A stretch of 64,000 nt of DNA from an uncultured Senegalimassilia sp. (GTDB lineage: Bacteria; Actinomycetota; Coriobacteriia; Coriobacteriales; Eggerthellaceae), in NCBI RefSeq assembly GCF_902464545.1, contig NZ_CABQJR010000006.1, positions 30,331-94,330 on the forward strand. Reading direction: 5' to 3'. Within the stretch, counting starts at the first letter, position 1. Each line of letters starts with the position of its first letter. The notes under the pieces are model-generated. The model had not been told where the DNA came from. It did not search any database and saw nothing but the letters and a program-made list of their open reading frames with translations. The position numbers and the translations under genes are program-made. Of the stretch, positions 19,104-27,517 are shown piece after piece.

Positions 19104-20006
19104 ATGGAACTAAGAACGCTTGAGTACTTCCTGGCCGTCGCACGCGAAGGCAGCATCACCGACGCGGCCAAGGCGCTGCACGTCACGCAGCCCACGCTTT
19201 CGCGCCAGCTTGCCGCGCTGGAAACGGAATTCGGCCGGCAGCTGTACACGCGCAACCACAAGGGCATCGAGCTGACCGACCACGGCATCATGCTGCAACG
19301 CTACGCGCGCAGCATCATCGACTTGGCGAACAAGGCCGCCGAGGACATGAAGCCCGCCGACTCGGAGGTGCGCGGCGTGGTACACATCGGAGCGGGCGAG
19401 ACGTACCTGATGGGAATCGTCGCCGAGGCCATGCGCCGCGTGCACGCCCAGCACCCCGGAATCACCTTCAACTTGTCGAGCGGCACCACCGCCGATTTGA
19501 AAGACCGCCTGGTCAAAGGCTACTTCGACGTGATGCTCGAATGCGAGGTGCAAGACCACGCGAAGCTCAACGTGCTGCGCTTCCCCATACCCGACACCTG
19601 GGGCGTGCTCATGCGCGCCGACGACCCGCTGGCAAAGAAGAGCGCGGTGCGCGCGGAGGACCTGGTGAAACGCGAACTGATCACGTCGAAGCAGGGCATG
19701 AAGTTCGGCAAGCTGGCCGAGTGGTTCGGGGACCTGCGCGCGCAGACGCACGTGGTAGCGGAATACCAGCTGGGTTTAAACACGCGCTACCTGGTGAAAC
19801 AGGGGTTCGGTATAGCGGTGATCTACCAGCGTCTGGTGGACTATCGCGGCGATGCCGACCTCACCATCCGCCCGCTTTCCCCCGCGGTGGAATCGTGGCA
19901 GGGTCTTGTGTGGCGCGAAACCCTTCCCAACAAGCAAACGCTCATCTTCCTTGATGAAGTGCGCAGGGTATGCCGCGAGATGGAAGAAGGGAAGCTGACG
20001 CTGTAG
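19104..20006 (+). CDS. LysR-family transcriptional regulator
   Basis: A 300-residue regulator. The N-terminal winged HTH at residues 1-60 (MELRTLEYFLAVAREGSITDAAKALHVTQPTLSRQL) is followed by the usual linker helix and a periplasmic-binding-like effector domain (about 90-295). A GGAAAGGA ribosome site precedes the ATG by about 10 nt. It is divergent from the dmsABC operon with a shared 136-bp control region, so it most probably regulates that operon. The effector is likely the reductase substrate or a respiratory signal (inference). Confidence 0.92.
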   Translation: MELRTLEYFLAVAREGSITDAAKALHVTQPTLSRQLAALETEFGRQLYTRNHKGIELTDHGIMLQRYARSIIDLANKAAEDMKPADSEVRGVVHIGAGETYLMGIVAEAMRRVHAQHPGITFNLSSGTTADLKDRLVKGYFDVMLECEVQDHAKLNVLRFPIPDTWGVLMRADDPLAKKSAVRAEDLVKRELITSKQGMKFGKLAEWFGDLRAQTHVVAEYQLGLNTRYLVKQGFGIAVIYQRLVDYRGDADLTIRPLSPAVESWQGLVWRETLPNKQTLIFLDEVRRVCREMEEGKLTL

Positions 20007-20102
20007 CAGCGGAAACGACGGGGTCGACGGTCGGCGATCGGCGAGGGCAACGGCACGCGACGCCCATCGTGGCAAATGCACCGGCTGCGTCCAGCCCCGT
20101 CC

Positions 20103-21434
20103 TTATATCGCGCCCAAAACCACGGCGAGCGCGAGCAACGCCGCCAAGAACGCAACGTTGCTCGCGGTGAACACCAGCAGGTAGCGGCCGCGGATGCCGA
20201 GGCGGCCCACCATGACCGCCTTGAACGTAATGAGGCTTGCCATGGACGCGATGAGCGTGCCCAAACCTCCCAGGTTCGTGCCCACGATCAGCGCCTGCCA
20301 CTGATCGGTGAACCCCGAAAGCAGCACCGCCACCGGCACGTTGCTGATAACCTGGCTGCCCCCTACCGCAGCAAGCAGCGCGTTGCCGCCCACCGCCGCG
20401 GAAAGCGCCTCGTGGAGCACCGGAACGCGGCCCATGTTCCCCACGAACACGAACAGGGCCGCAAAAGTGGCCAACAGCCCCCAGTCGACGCGCCGTAATA
20501 AGCTTGCATCGGAAAGAGAAACGCCCACCAGCACCAACGCCAGCAAAACGCGAACATCCAGCACGCCCAAAACCGCAGCCAAACAGCACGCGAACAAAAC
20601 GCCATACACCGCCAACCGCTTACGCGAGCGGGCGGTGAAGCATTCAAGGGAAGCGGATTCAATCGACGAGGACGCCGGCGAAGCCCCGTTCGCTGAGCGG
20701 GCGGGCATGCAATCAGGCGCGGAACCTTCCGGGGTCGTCCAGCGCGCGGGCGAAACCTGCATCGCTGAATTATCGGCGGTGTCACCGGACGCAAAACCAC
20801 CCGATGATGCAAATCGACCAACGTCGCCAGCCCCGCGCACTTCGCCGCCTCGAAAGCACAGCGCGCAAGCGAGCGCAAGCATCGCCGCCGACGCAGCGGT
20901 ATACGGCCCCATGAGCCGGAGAAACTCCCCAACACCCATGCCCGAGGCCGTGAACAGGTATAGGTTCTGCGGATTGCCCACGGGCGTGAACATGCTGCCG
21001 AGGTTCGCCGCAATGGTCATGAGCGTGGCCACCAGGCACATGCGGCCCTCCATACCCGCGCGGCGCAAAACCACCAAAGCCAGCGGCACGAACGTGATGA
21101 GCGCGACGTCGTTGGTCACCGCCATGCTGGCGAAGAACGCAAGCCCGACCAACACGCCGGCAACCGCGCGCTGCGTCCGGGCGCGCGCGACCAGCCATGC
21201 CCCCGCGGCATCCAGAACGCCAAGCGAGCGGAATCCCGACACTACCGCCATCAAGCAGAACAGCAGTGCCAGCGTATGCCAATCAACGTACACGGCATAT
21301 CCAGCATCAGGCGGCACAAGGGCGCAAGACGCCAAGGCCGCCGCAACAGCAACAACCAGCACGGTCTCGCGCGCCGCAAAAGCCCGAATCACGCGCACAG
21401 CCGACCGAAACGATATGTTTTCCATTTCAATCAT
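20103..21434 (-). CDS. SLC13/ArsB/NhaD-type ion transporter
   Basis: About 443 residues with 11-12 hydrophobic helices in two halves, joined by a ~75-residue Ser/Ala-rich cytoplasmic loop (FASSGGFASGDTADNS...). Conserved re-entrant loops MAVTNDVALITFVPLA and NLGSMFTPVGNPQNLYLF in the first half and QVISNVPVAVLL...GTNLGGLGT in the second match the ArsB/NhaD/CitM superfamily. Substrates in the family are arsenite, Na+/H+ or dicarboxylates; the sequence does not decide. The start is uncertain: ATG 21434 or 21425, neither with a clear Shine-Dalgarno. Confidence 0.8.
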   Translation of the reverse strand: MIEMENISFRSAVRVIRAFAARETVLVVAVAAALASCALVPPDAGYAVYVDWHTLALLFCLMAVVSGFRSLGVLDAAGAWLVARARTQRAVAGVLVGLAFFASMAVTNDVALITFVPLALVVLRRAGMEGRMCLVATLMTIAANLGSMFTPVGNPQNLYLFTASGMGVGEFLRLMGPYTAASAAMLALACALCFRGGEVRGAGDVGRFASSGGFASGDTADNSAMQVSPARWTTPEGSAPDCMPARSANGASPASSSIESASLECFTARSRKRLAVYGVLFACCLAAVLGVLDVRVLLALVLVGVSLSDASLLRRVDWGLLATFAALFVFVGNMGRVPVLHEALSAAVGGNALLAAVGGSQVISNVPVAVLLSGFTDQWQALIVGTNLGGLGTLIASMASLITFKAVMVGRLGIRGRYLLVFTASNVAFLAALLALAVVLGAI

Positions 21435-21758
21435 GAGATAAAAGATTAACACGCCGTCATCCAGCACAACAGGCAAACCCCCAGCAAGCGAGCTGGCGAA
21501 AGACAAGACCCAGCAGAACGCGAGCGGCAGTTTCCGGCATGGTGCAGTTTTACCCCGCCTGAAATATGGCCTGAATAGGAACCGCCCCACTTCCCCGACT
21601 TTTGCGGAAGCTTGAAGCTTCCGCAAACCCACGTCCCTCCCGTCGCATTATCGCGATTCCGTCAGCTTTTCGCCGATTGAAACATGACCCCGTTATGCTA
21701 GATACCCGTACGCGCAAAACGCGGTACGGCAATACCGTCCCGAAGGTGGTTCCCAAGC
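21435..21758. other. Divergent control region with a palindrome
   Basis: The 324 bp between the two divergent carriers has no supported gene. Its main feature is the 27-nt palindrome at 21601-21627. Confidence 0.6.
21601..21627. promoter_or_regulatory. 27-nt perfect palindrome, candidate operator
   Basis: Arms TTTGCGGAAGCTT and AAGCTTCCGCAAA are 13 bp each and separated by a single G. It lies about 130 bp before the MFS ATG and 165 bp before the minus-strand transporter start. No T-run follows, so an operator is more likely than a terminator. Confidence 0.5.
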
Positions 21759-23042
21759 ATGTTATTCGCCAAGATCAAGCAGCATTACGAGGCCGTGGTG
21801 GCCGTGTGCTGCTTCCTGATATTGTTCACGAACGTGGGCCTGCCCTCCACGTCGTTCTCCGTGTACCAGCCCTACCTGGTCGACTTGCCGGGCGTCGGGC
21901 ATTCGGGTGGGTCGATCATCGTGTCGGTGCGCACGTTCGTATCGCTTCTGGCCATGCTCGTGGTTGGACGCTACTATGACCTGGTCGATTGCCGCATCGG
22001 CGCGTTCCTGGCAACACTGAGCGTCAGCGCCGGGTTCGCGCTGTACTCGTTCGCCGGCAGCAACTTCGGCATGCTGTGCGGCGCCTCGGCGCTGACGGGC
22101 CTGGGCTACGGCTTCGGCGGCATGATCGCCTCGACCATGCTGATCAACCGTTGGTTCCGAGCGAACGTCGCCACCGTGGCCGGCGTCGCCGCTGTTGGCT
22201 CGGGCGTGGCAGCCATCATCATCCCGAACGCGGCGGTGGCGCTCATCAGCGCTTTCGACCTGCAGACCGCGTTCAAAGCGGAGGCGGCGTTGGCCCTGGT
22301 CATCGGCGTGACCGTGTTCGCCCTGCTGCGAAACGACCCACGCGATATGGGCCTTACCCCCTACGAGGGAAGCCCGAAGGCGGTGAAACGCGAGCAAGAG
22401 AAGAGCGCCCAGCAGCTTGAACGCGTAAGGAAACGCCACGTCAACCGAGATCTTTCCCCGCGCGCCATGCCGCTTCTGTTCCTGGCCATGATCATCATCG
22501 GCTGCGTGTCGGTAGGCGGCGGCAACTACCTAGCCGTGCTGTTCACCTCCGAGGGCTTCTCCGCCGAGCACGCCGCCACTCTCGTGGCCGTCAACGGCGC
22601 ATGCCTGACGGTGGCGAAGCTGGTCAGCGGCATGGCGTTCGACCGGTTCGGCACAAAACGCGGATCGGCGGTCTTCTTCGCCCTGTATATCGCCGGCACG
22701 GCAGTGCTGTGCCTGTCCGACATGGGAAACACCGGGCTTGCCGGGCTGGGCGTGCTCATGTTCGGCATCGGCATGTCGCTTGGCACCGTGGGCATTTCGG
22801 TATGGTCGATCGAGCTGGCACCGCGCGGCAAAGAGACGCGCACCATCAAGAATTTCCAGGTATGCTACGCGCTGGGCGGGTTCATCTTCACGTTCCTGCC
22901 AGGCTTTTTGACCGAGGCGTTCGGCACCTACCTGGTGTCGTACGCAGCGCTGCTGGCGATGCTGGTGGTGGCGGCCGTCATCGTAATCGGCGTCTACACC
23001 GCCACCGACAAACGCGCGAACCCAGAGAACCCGGACGCTTAA
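21759..23042 (+). CDS. MFS transporter, 12-TM, oxalate/formate- or monocarboxylate-type
   Basis: 427 residues with 12 hydrophobic helices in two six-helix halves, separated by a charged loop at about 205-230 (EGSPKAVKREQEKSAQQLERVRKRH). The segments GRYYDLVDCR (motif A) and GLGYGFGGMIAS resemble the OFA/MCT branch of MFS carriers. Ribosome site GAAGGTGG about 9 nt upstream. The substrate is probably a small organic acid (inference). Confidence 0.85.
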   Translation: MLFAKIKQHYEAVVAVCCFLILFTNVGLPSTSFSVYQPYLVDLPGVGHSGGSIIVSVRTFVSLLAMLVVGRYYDLVDCRIGAFLATLSVSAGFALYSFAGSNFGMLCGASALTGLGYGFGGMIASTMLINRWFRANVATVAGVAAVGSGVAAIIIPNAAVALISAFDLQTAFKAEAALALVIGVTVFALLRNDPRDMGLTPYEGSPKAVKREQEKSAQQLERVRKRHVNRDLSPRAMPLLFLAMIIIGCVSVGGGNYLAVLFTSEGFSAEHAATLVAVNGACLTVAKLVSGMAFDRFGTKRGSAVFFALYIAGTAVLCLSDMGNTGLAGLGVLMFGIGMSLGTVGISVWSIELAPRGKETRTIKNFQVCYALGGFIFTFLPGFLTEAFGTYLVSYAALLAMLVVAAVIVIGVYTATDKRANPENPDA

Positions 23043-23222
23043 GGGACATAGCATTATGTGTCCGAAATCGCACATGAGACGCGGTACAGACGCGTAGCAT
23101 GGAGCGGAGAAATGGAGCGAGGCGAACGTACGCGAGCACGTAAACCGGACGCCCGGGCACTTAGTCCTACGTCCCCAATCTGTCATGGACATTTTGGGGA
23201 CGTAGCGTAAAGTGTCCGAAAC
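23041..23222. repeat. GGGGACGTAG-family palindromic repeat, locus 1
   Basis: A half element GGGACATAGCATTATGTGTCC (first half at 23044) starts right after the MFS stop. A full inverted copy follows: CACTTAGTCCTACGTCCCCAA (from 23159) and TTGGGGACGTAGCGTAAAGTG (from about 23194). The shared core is CTACGTCCCCAA/TTGGGGACGTAG. Further loci are at 25457-25525 and 44801-44834. Confidence 0.7.
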
Positions 23223-23253
23223 GCGCTCAGCGCATGGCATAGCCGCGAACCGT

Positions 23254-24681
23254 TTACGCAATCGCCAGCGCCATGGATCCGCACTGCTCGTAGAGATACT
23301 TGAACCAGCCGTAGTTGACGGTCACGTAGCCCTGCGTGGGGTCCATGATGCATGCCCGGTGGCCCTCCACGCCCACTAGCACCACGCAATGCTCCAAGTC
23401 ATAGAAGGAATTCGCCTCAAGTGGCTCGTCGAAGCACGGGTCCTCGAAATCGAGCGTGGTCCACACGAGCACCGGCTTTCCAAACGACGCCTTGCTGGCA
23501 AGCTCGTCGAAATCGGTGCCGGTGATGTTGGCGAAACGCTCGCTAGCACCCGCTTCCTCCAGGTAGGCGTTGCCCGCCGCCATAATGGCGGGCGGCATAC
23601 CCTCGCCCGACCAGTACGGGTCGCCCCAGAACGCCGAGGCGTAAACGTCGCCTTCCACGTCGAAGGGCAGCTGGTTCGCCACGATGGAATCGGGGTCGGC
23701 GTCGTGGCCCATTGCCTGCAAAACCGCGGTGAGCGAATAAATCTCGCACCCTGCCGGCATGCTGGGATACTGGAACAGCTCGGGCACGCTCGCGCTCGTG
23801 CCGTTCAGCCCGGTGAAGTTGACCACCTGCATAACATTTGCGCAGCCGAAGCCTTCCACGGCTTCCTGCCCCATCGCGCCTAAGGCGTCACGGCGATTGC
23901 GGGAGAACCCGTCCGCGTCGTCGGGGCGCATGCCGGGACCAACTGCTTCCGCCGCTTCAGCGTCATGAGGCGACTGCTCCTGCTGCGCCGCCTCTGCCGA
24001 GTCGTCGGCGGCGTACGCCGTCTCTAGCGTTTGGGATTCCAGGGTTTCCTGCACGGCGCCCTGGTCGCCGCTGCCATCGACATTTGCGCCGGCACGGCCG
24101 TGCGTGACCAGAACGCCGACGAGCACCAAAACAGCCGCAGCCACGACAACCGCGGCCATCAGCGAACGTCCGCGCACAGACCAGCTGCTACCGCCGATCA
24201 CCGCCCCGCCGCCGCTGATGAACGCGCCGTTGTGCGCAGCAGGGGAAGAGCCCGCGCTGTGCCGTCCTTCGCCACGAGAGCGGGCAGGACGAGGAATCGC
24301 CACGCGCGCATGACGGCCAGCCGCATGCGAAGCAAAAGCGCGACCGCGCTCGGCAGAAGCGTCTGCCTGTTCCTCAGCTGCATCTTGTTCGCCAAGCATC
24401 TCGACCGGAACGGCGAACAGCGCCGCTTCGGCTGCGTCGCCATGCGGACGATGTCTGACGGATATCTCGGCCGGTGCAGCTTCCGTCGCATGATTTAGCG
24501 GGCAGTGCTCGGCGCGCGATTCGACCGACGAAGCGGACGGTGCTGCTTCTGAAGCGTCGTCAAGTGCACGCGACACGGCAGACGTTTCGTTAACCGAACC
24601 TTGCCCGCCGGCCGCAACGCGCGCATGACGCCCTTGCGGCGTCTCCCGCTTATCGAAATGAGTGTCGATAGGTTCTCCCAT
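23254..24681 (-). CDS. Membrane-anchored C39-like cysteine peptidase domain protein
   Basis: 475 residues. ATG 24681 follows AGGAAG; a further in-frame codon at 24711 is less likely. Residues 1-170 are low-complexity, Ala/Glu/Arg-rich and probably cytoplasmic and disordered. One transmembrane helix lies at about 174-194, then an acidic linker to about 285. The external domain (about 285-475) has the papain-like C39_2 layout: nucleophile Cys312 in MPAGCEIYSLTAVLQAMG, His in LEHCVVLVGVEG and Asp in IMDPTQGYVTV. I infer an externally facing protease or transglutaminase-like fold of unknown substrate. The long N-terminal tail is unusual. Confidence 0.8.
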   Translation of the reverse strand: MGEPIDTHFDKRETPQGRHARVAAGGQGSVNETSAVSRALDDASEAAPSASSVESRAEHCPLNHATEAAPAEISVRHRPHGDAAEAALFAVPVEMLGEQDAAEEQADASAERGRAFASHAAGRHARVAIPRPARSRGEGRHSAGSSPAAHNGAFISGGGAVIGGSSWSVRGRSLMAAVVVAAAVLVLVGVLVTHGRAGANVDGSGDQGAVQETLESQTLETAYAADDSAEAAQQEQSPHDAEAAEAVGPGMRPDDADGFSRNRRDALGAMGQEAVEGFGCANVMQVVNFTGLNGTSASVPELFQYPSMPAGCEIYSLTAVLQAMGHDADPDSIVANQLPFDVEGDVYASAFWGDPYWSGEGMPPAIMAAGNAYLEEAGASERFANITGTDFDELASKASFGKPVLVWTTLDFEDPCFDEPLEANSFYDLEHCVVLVGVEGHRACIMDPTQGYVTVNYGWFKYLYEQCGSMALAIA

Positions 24682-24816
24682 CACGTTCTTCCTAGAATTG
24701 CGCACACGCAAAAGTGCGGCTCACGTTCGTTTCGGAACATGATACCGACCGCAGCTTAAGCCTTTCTGAAAAGTCACGACCTTGCTGCAGTTAAACCACA
24801 ACTGGGGAACAAACGC

Positions 24817-25257
24817 TCACTCGAGCTTCTGCTGGACGCCCACATCCTCGGGCTGGATGTCGCGTACGATATGCATGGTGACGGTAGCGGTCAGACGCAC
24901 GTTGCCCTGCTCGTCGACAATGCGCACATCGGCGATGGAGCTCGTGCGGCCCGTGCGCACGTCGCGCGCCTCGACGAACACGTGCTCGCCCAGCATAACG
25001 CCCCTGATGAAATGTACATCGCAGGTTTGCGTGACCACGTACTTGCCCAGCGTCCAAGGCGCCGCGCACCCGCAAACGTCCACCAAACTCATAAGGTAGC
25101 CGCCGAAGGCGTTGCCGAAGAAGTTGCAGGCCTTCTCAGGCACGACGACCGAATTGCGCACGAAGCCCTCTTCCATAACCTCGGGCTCAAGGTTGCCAAG
25201 CCACTGGCGGTTCGTCTCGTACATCTCCAGCAGACTCTCGCGCACAAACGCTTCCAT
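24817..25257 (-). CDS. Hotdog-fold acyl-CoA thioesterase
   Basis: 146 residues from ATG 25257 with GAGAGGAAG 7 nt upstream; the longer frame to 25452 has no support. The hotdog core shows NFFGNAFGGYLMSLVDVCG, the helix that carries the catalytic acidic residue (Asp) in this family, followed by strand VTQTCDVHFIRGVMLGEHV and ARDVRTGRTSSIADVRI. It probably hydrolyses acyl-CoA in the cytoplasm; chain length is unknown. It stands next to a second hotdog gene at 25529, but a repeat lies between them. Confidence 0.8.
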   Translation of the reverse strand: MEAFVRESLLEMYETNRQWLGNLEPEVMEEGFVRNSVVVPEKACNFFGNAFGGYLMSLVDVCGCAAPWTLGKYVVTQTCDVHFIRGVMLGEHVFVEARDVRTGRTSSIADVRIVDEQGNVRLTATVTMHIVRDIQPEDVGVQQKLE

Positions 25258-25456
25258 GGGCAGCTTCCTCTCTTCAACCATCACCACGAACTGCCCGGAT
25301 TGCCAGCGGAACCCAAACGCACCGCCAAGCAAATCCGAGCGCCACAAACACCGCACCCTCGAAATAGGGCAGAAACCAGCCAAACAAGTCAAACCAACCC
25401 AACCGGGGCAAGCACGCAGACGCACAAGCCGCCTGCGCGCACCCCAAAGCAAAATC

Positions 25457-25525
25457 CGGACACTTAGTTGCTACGTCCCAAACTGTCAGGGTTTGGACAC
25501 TTTGGGGACGTAGGGTTATGTGTCC
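25457..25525. repeat. GGGGACGTAG-family palindromic repeat, locus 2
   Basis: TCCGGACACTTAGTTGCTAC plus GTCCC (from 25456) and the inverse TTTGGGGACGTAGGGTTATG plus TGTCCGGA, ending about 25529, form an imperfect dyad. It sits between the two thioesterase genes, abutting the stop codon of the second. Confidence 0.7.
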
Positions 25526-25528
25526 GGA

Positions 25529-25948
25529 TTAGCGCTGTTCGCGCTGGCGTTTCTTTTCGGCGAAGTGCTCTTTGGTGACGATCTTGGTGATGAAGGTTCC
25601 CTCGGAAACCACATCGCCGGCATCGTCTTTGGCCACCACGTGCCAGAACTGCTTGCGGCCGCCGTAGCTGGGATCCTCGTGCTCAAGATCGGCGAAACCG
25701 TGCAGGATGCCGGATTTGCCCGGCTTCTTGTGACGAATGTCGGACTCCAAGCCGAACGGCAGCTCCTTGTCGAAATCGGTGCGCATCTCGGCACCGCGGC
25801 TTGCGCACGATTCCAGCAGGGCAAGCGTTGCGCCGCCGTGCAAAAAGCCATGCGGCTGGTAAATCTCCTCGGAAATGGGCATGGACATCTCAACATGCTC
25901 GGGAGTGACCACGTCGTAGGTGATGTGCAGAGTATCCAGAAGGGTCAT
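25529..25948 (-). CDS. PaaI-type hotdog thioesterase
   Basis: 139 residues from ATG 25948 with CGGAGG 5 nt upstream. EIYQPHGFLHGGATLALLESCASRGAE is the PaaI/COG2050 signature: the HGG turn starts the central helix and its Glu is catalytic. It is a likely 4-hydroxybenzoyl/phenylacetyl-type or DHNA-CoA thioesterase. Menaquinone synthesis would suit this respiratory organism, but that is inference. It begins just upstream of the LPG-synthase-like gene on the same strand. Confidence 0.85.
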   Translation of the reverse strand: MTLLDTLHITYDVVTPEHVEMSMPISEEIYQPHGFLHGGATLALLESCASRGAEMRTDFDKELPFGLESDIRHKKPGKSGILHGFADLEHEDPSYGGRKQFWHVVAKDDAGDVVSEGTFITKIVTKEHFAEKKRQREQR

Positions 25949-25994
25949 GAAAACCTCCGAAAACGAAGGGGCCGCGAAAACCGCGGCCCGCAGC

Positions 25995-27509
25995 CTATTG
26001 TTTATCCGTTTCAGTATACGTTGGCGAACCCGGACCTTCCCCGGGCAAATCCCCCGACGTGACCGAAGGCGAAACCTCCGGAAGATCGGCAGCCCAATCG
26101 CCGGCTGGCGCATCGACAGCACGTGCGCACGGCGCATCATCCGCGGTTGCCGGCCGCGCCGCATCCAGCGGCACCGTCACGCTAGCGCGCTCGGACCCGA
26201 CTCCTTCCGCGAAAGGCTCCGTCCGAGCGGCAGGCGCAGGCACATGCCCATCTGCAAAAGGCACCGTATCGGCGGCAGGTGCGGACTCGGCGCCCTCCGC
26301 AAAAGGTACCGTCTGAGCAGCGGCACCCGCCACCGCGGCACCGCCATGCGCCACATGCGCACCCGCCACGCCCGCCATACGTGAGCGCAACGCAGCCTCG
26401 CGCTTGAACCGCGCCGCATCGGCGCGCGCCTCTTCCTCCAGGCGCGCCGCAGTAGCGGCCGTGCCGGCGACGGCTCCCATATCCTGGTCGTACGCCGCCT
26501 GCTTCACGTCGCCCTTGAACGCCTTCGTGGTGTTGATCAGCACGGCACCGATGATGAACGGCATCCAGAACACGATGCCGCGATACACCAGGCCGATGGC
26601 CGTACCAGCCGCCGCCGACTCGCCGAAGCTGGTGAACGCCACCACGACGGCAGCTTCGACCACGCCCACGCCCTGTGGTGTGACCGAGATCATGGCGAAC
26701 AGCGTCGCCACCACGTAGCCGCAAACCAGCGCCGGTGCTGTGTCGACGCCGAACCCGATGCCCACCAGCGTGAAGCACGAAAGCTCGCACAAACTGGCGA
26801 TCAGCGAGCATCCGTACGCCTGCAGCGTGGGTTTGGGGCTGTGGCCGATCATGCCGGCGGCCTCGGAAAACGCCTGCGCGATGCGCTCGGCCCACGGCTC
26901 GAGCGGCTTTTTGCGCACACGCCCGACCACCTTGCGGCTCACGCGTTCGGCGGGCCGCAAAAGGCGCATAAGCAAATCGGGCTTTTTGTGCGCCAGGATA
27001 AGCAGCGCAACCATGGTTCCCACCAAGCACAACACCACCATGCCCATAAGGAACCACACAGGCGACAGCCCCACCGTGACGGCTAGGAAAATGAACGCGC
27101 ACACCATGAGCGTGGAGAACGCACCGTCGATGGTGATCTGCATGAGCAGCGCCGCGCCCGTGGCCTTGCCGGCGGGAATGCCGCGCCGTCGCGCGTCGTC
27201 GACCACCAACGTGGTGCCCGCCAGGTTCATGGACGGCGCGATGGTGTTCATGAAAAACGTGCCGAAGACCAGCGGCAACGTGGATTTCGGCTCCATACGC
27301 TCGCCCACGGCGGCGAAGCTGCGCGAATAGGCGAAGCTTTGCGCGAAGTACTTCCCCAGCTGCGTAAGGATGGCCGCGACCAGCGGCAGGGGGCTTCCCT
27401 GCTTCATAGTCTCGCCCAGCTCCACCAGCTGGTCGCCACGCAAAAACACCACCGCAAGCACGATGATGAGCACCACGCCCATGAAAAGGTTCTTGACGTT
27501 GAATTTCAT
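25995..27509 (-). CDS. LPG-synthase-TM (UPF0104) membrane protein with TVPF-repeat tail
   Basis: 504 residues. Residues ~1-330 hold 8-9 transmembrane helices of the lysylphosphatidylglycerol-synthase TM/AglD-like family (NTIAPSMNLAGTTLVVDDARRRG; ISVTPQGVGVVEAAVVV are its conserved loops). Members act as lipid or lipid-linked sugar flippases. The C-terminal ~150 residues are cytoplasmic, Ala/Asp/Glu-rich and carry repeated TVPFAEG/TVPFADG/TEPFAEG/TVPLDAA motifs. It begins 8 bp after the ATP-grasp gene's stop, with AGGCGG as ribosome site, so the two form an operon. Confidence 0.85.
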   Translation of the reverse strand: MKFNVKNLFMGVVLIIVLAVVFLRGDQLVELGETMKQGSPLPLVAAILTQLGKYFAQSFAYSRSFAAVGERMEPKSTLPLVFGTFFMNTIAPSMNLAGTTLVVDDARRRGIPAGKATGAALLMQITIDGAFSTLMVCAFIFLAVTVGLSPVWFLMGMVVLCLVGTMVALLILAHKKPDLLMRLLRPAERVSRKVVGRVRKKPLEPWAERIAQAFSEAAGMIGHSPKPTLQAYGCSLIASLCELSCFTLVGIGFGVDTAPALVCGYVVATLFAMISVTPQGVGVVEAAVVVAFTSFGESAAAGTAIGLVYRGIVFWMPFIIGAVLINTTKAFKGDVKQAAYDQDMGAVAGTAATAARLEEEARADAARFKREAALRSRMAGVAGAHVAHGGAAVAGAAAQTVPFAEGAESAPAADTVPFADGHVPAPAARTEPFAEGVGSERASVTVPLDAARPATADDAPCARAVDAPAGDWAADLPEVSPSVTSGDLPGEGPGSPTYTETDKQ

Positions 27510-27517
27510 GCAGCCGC

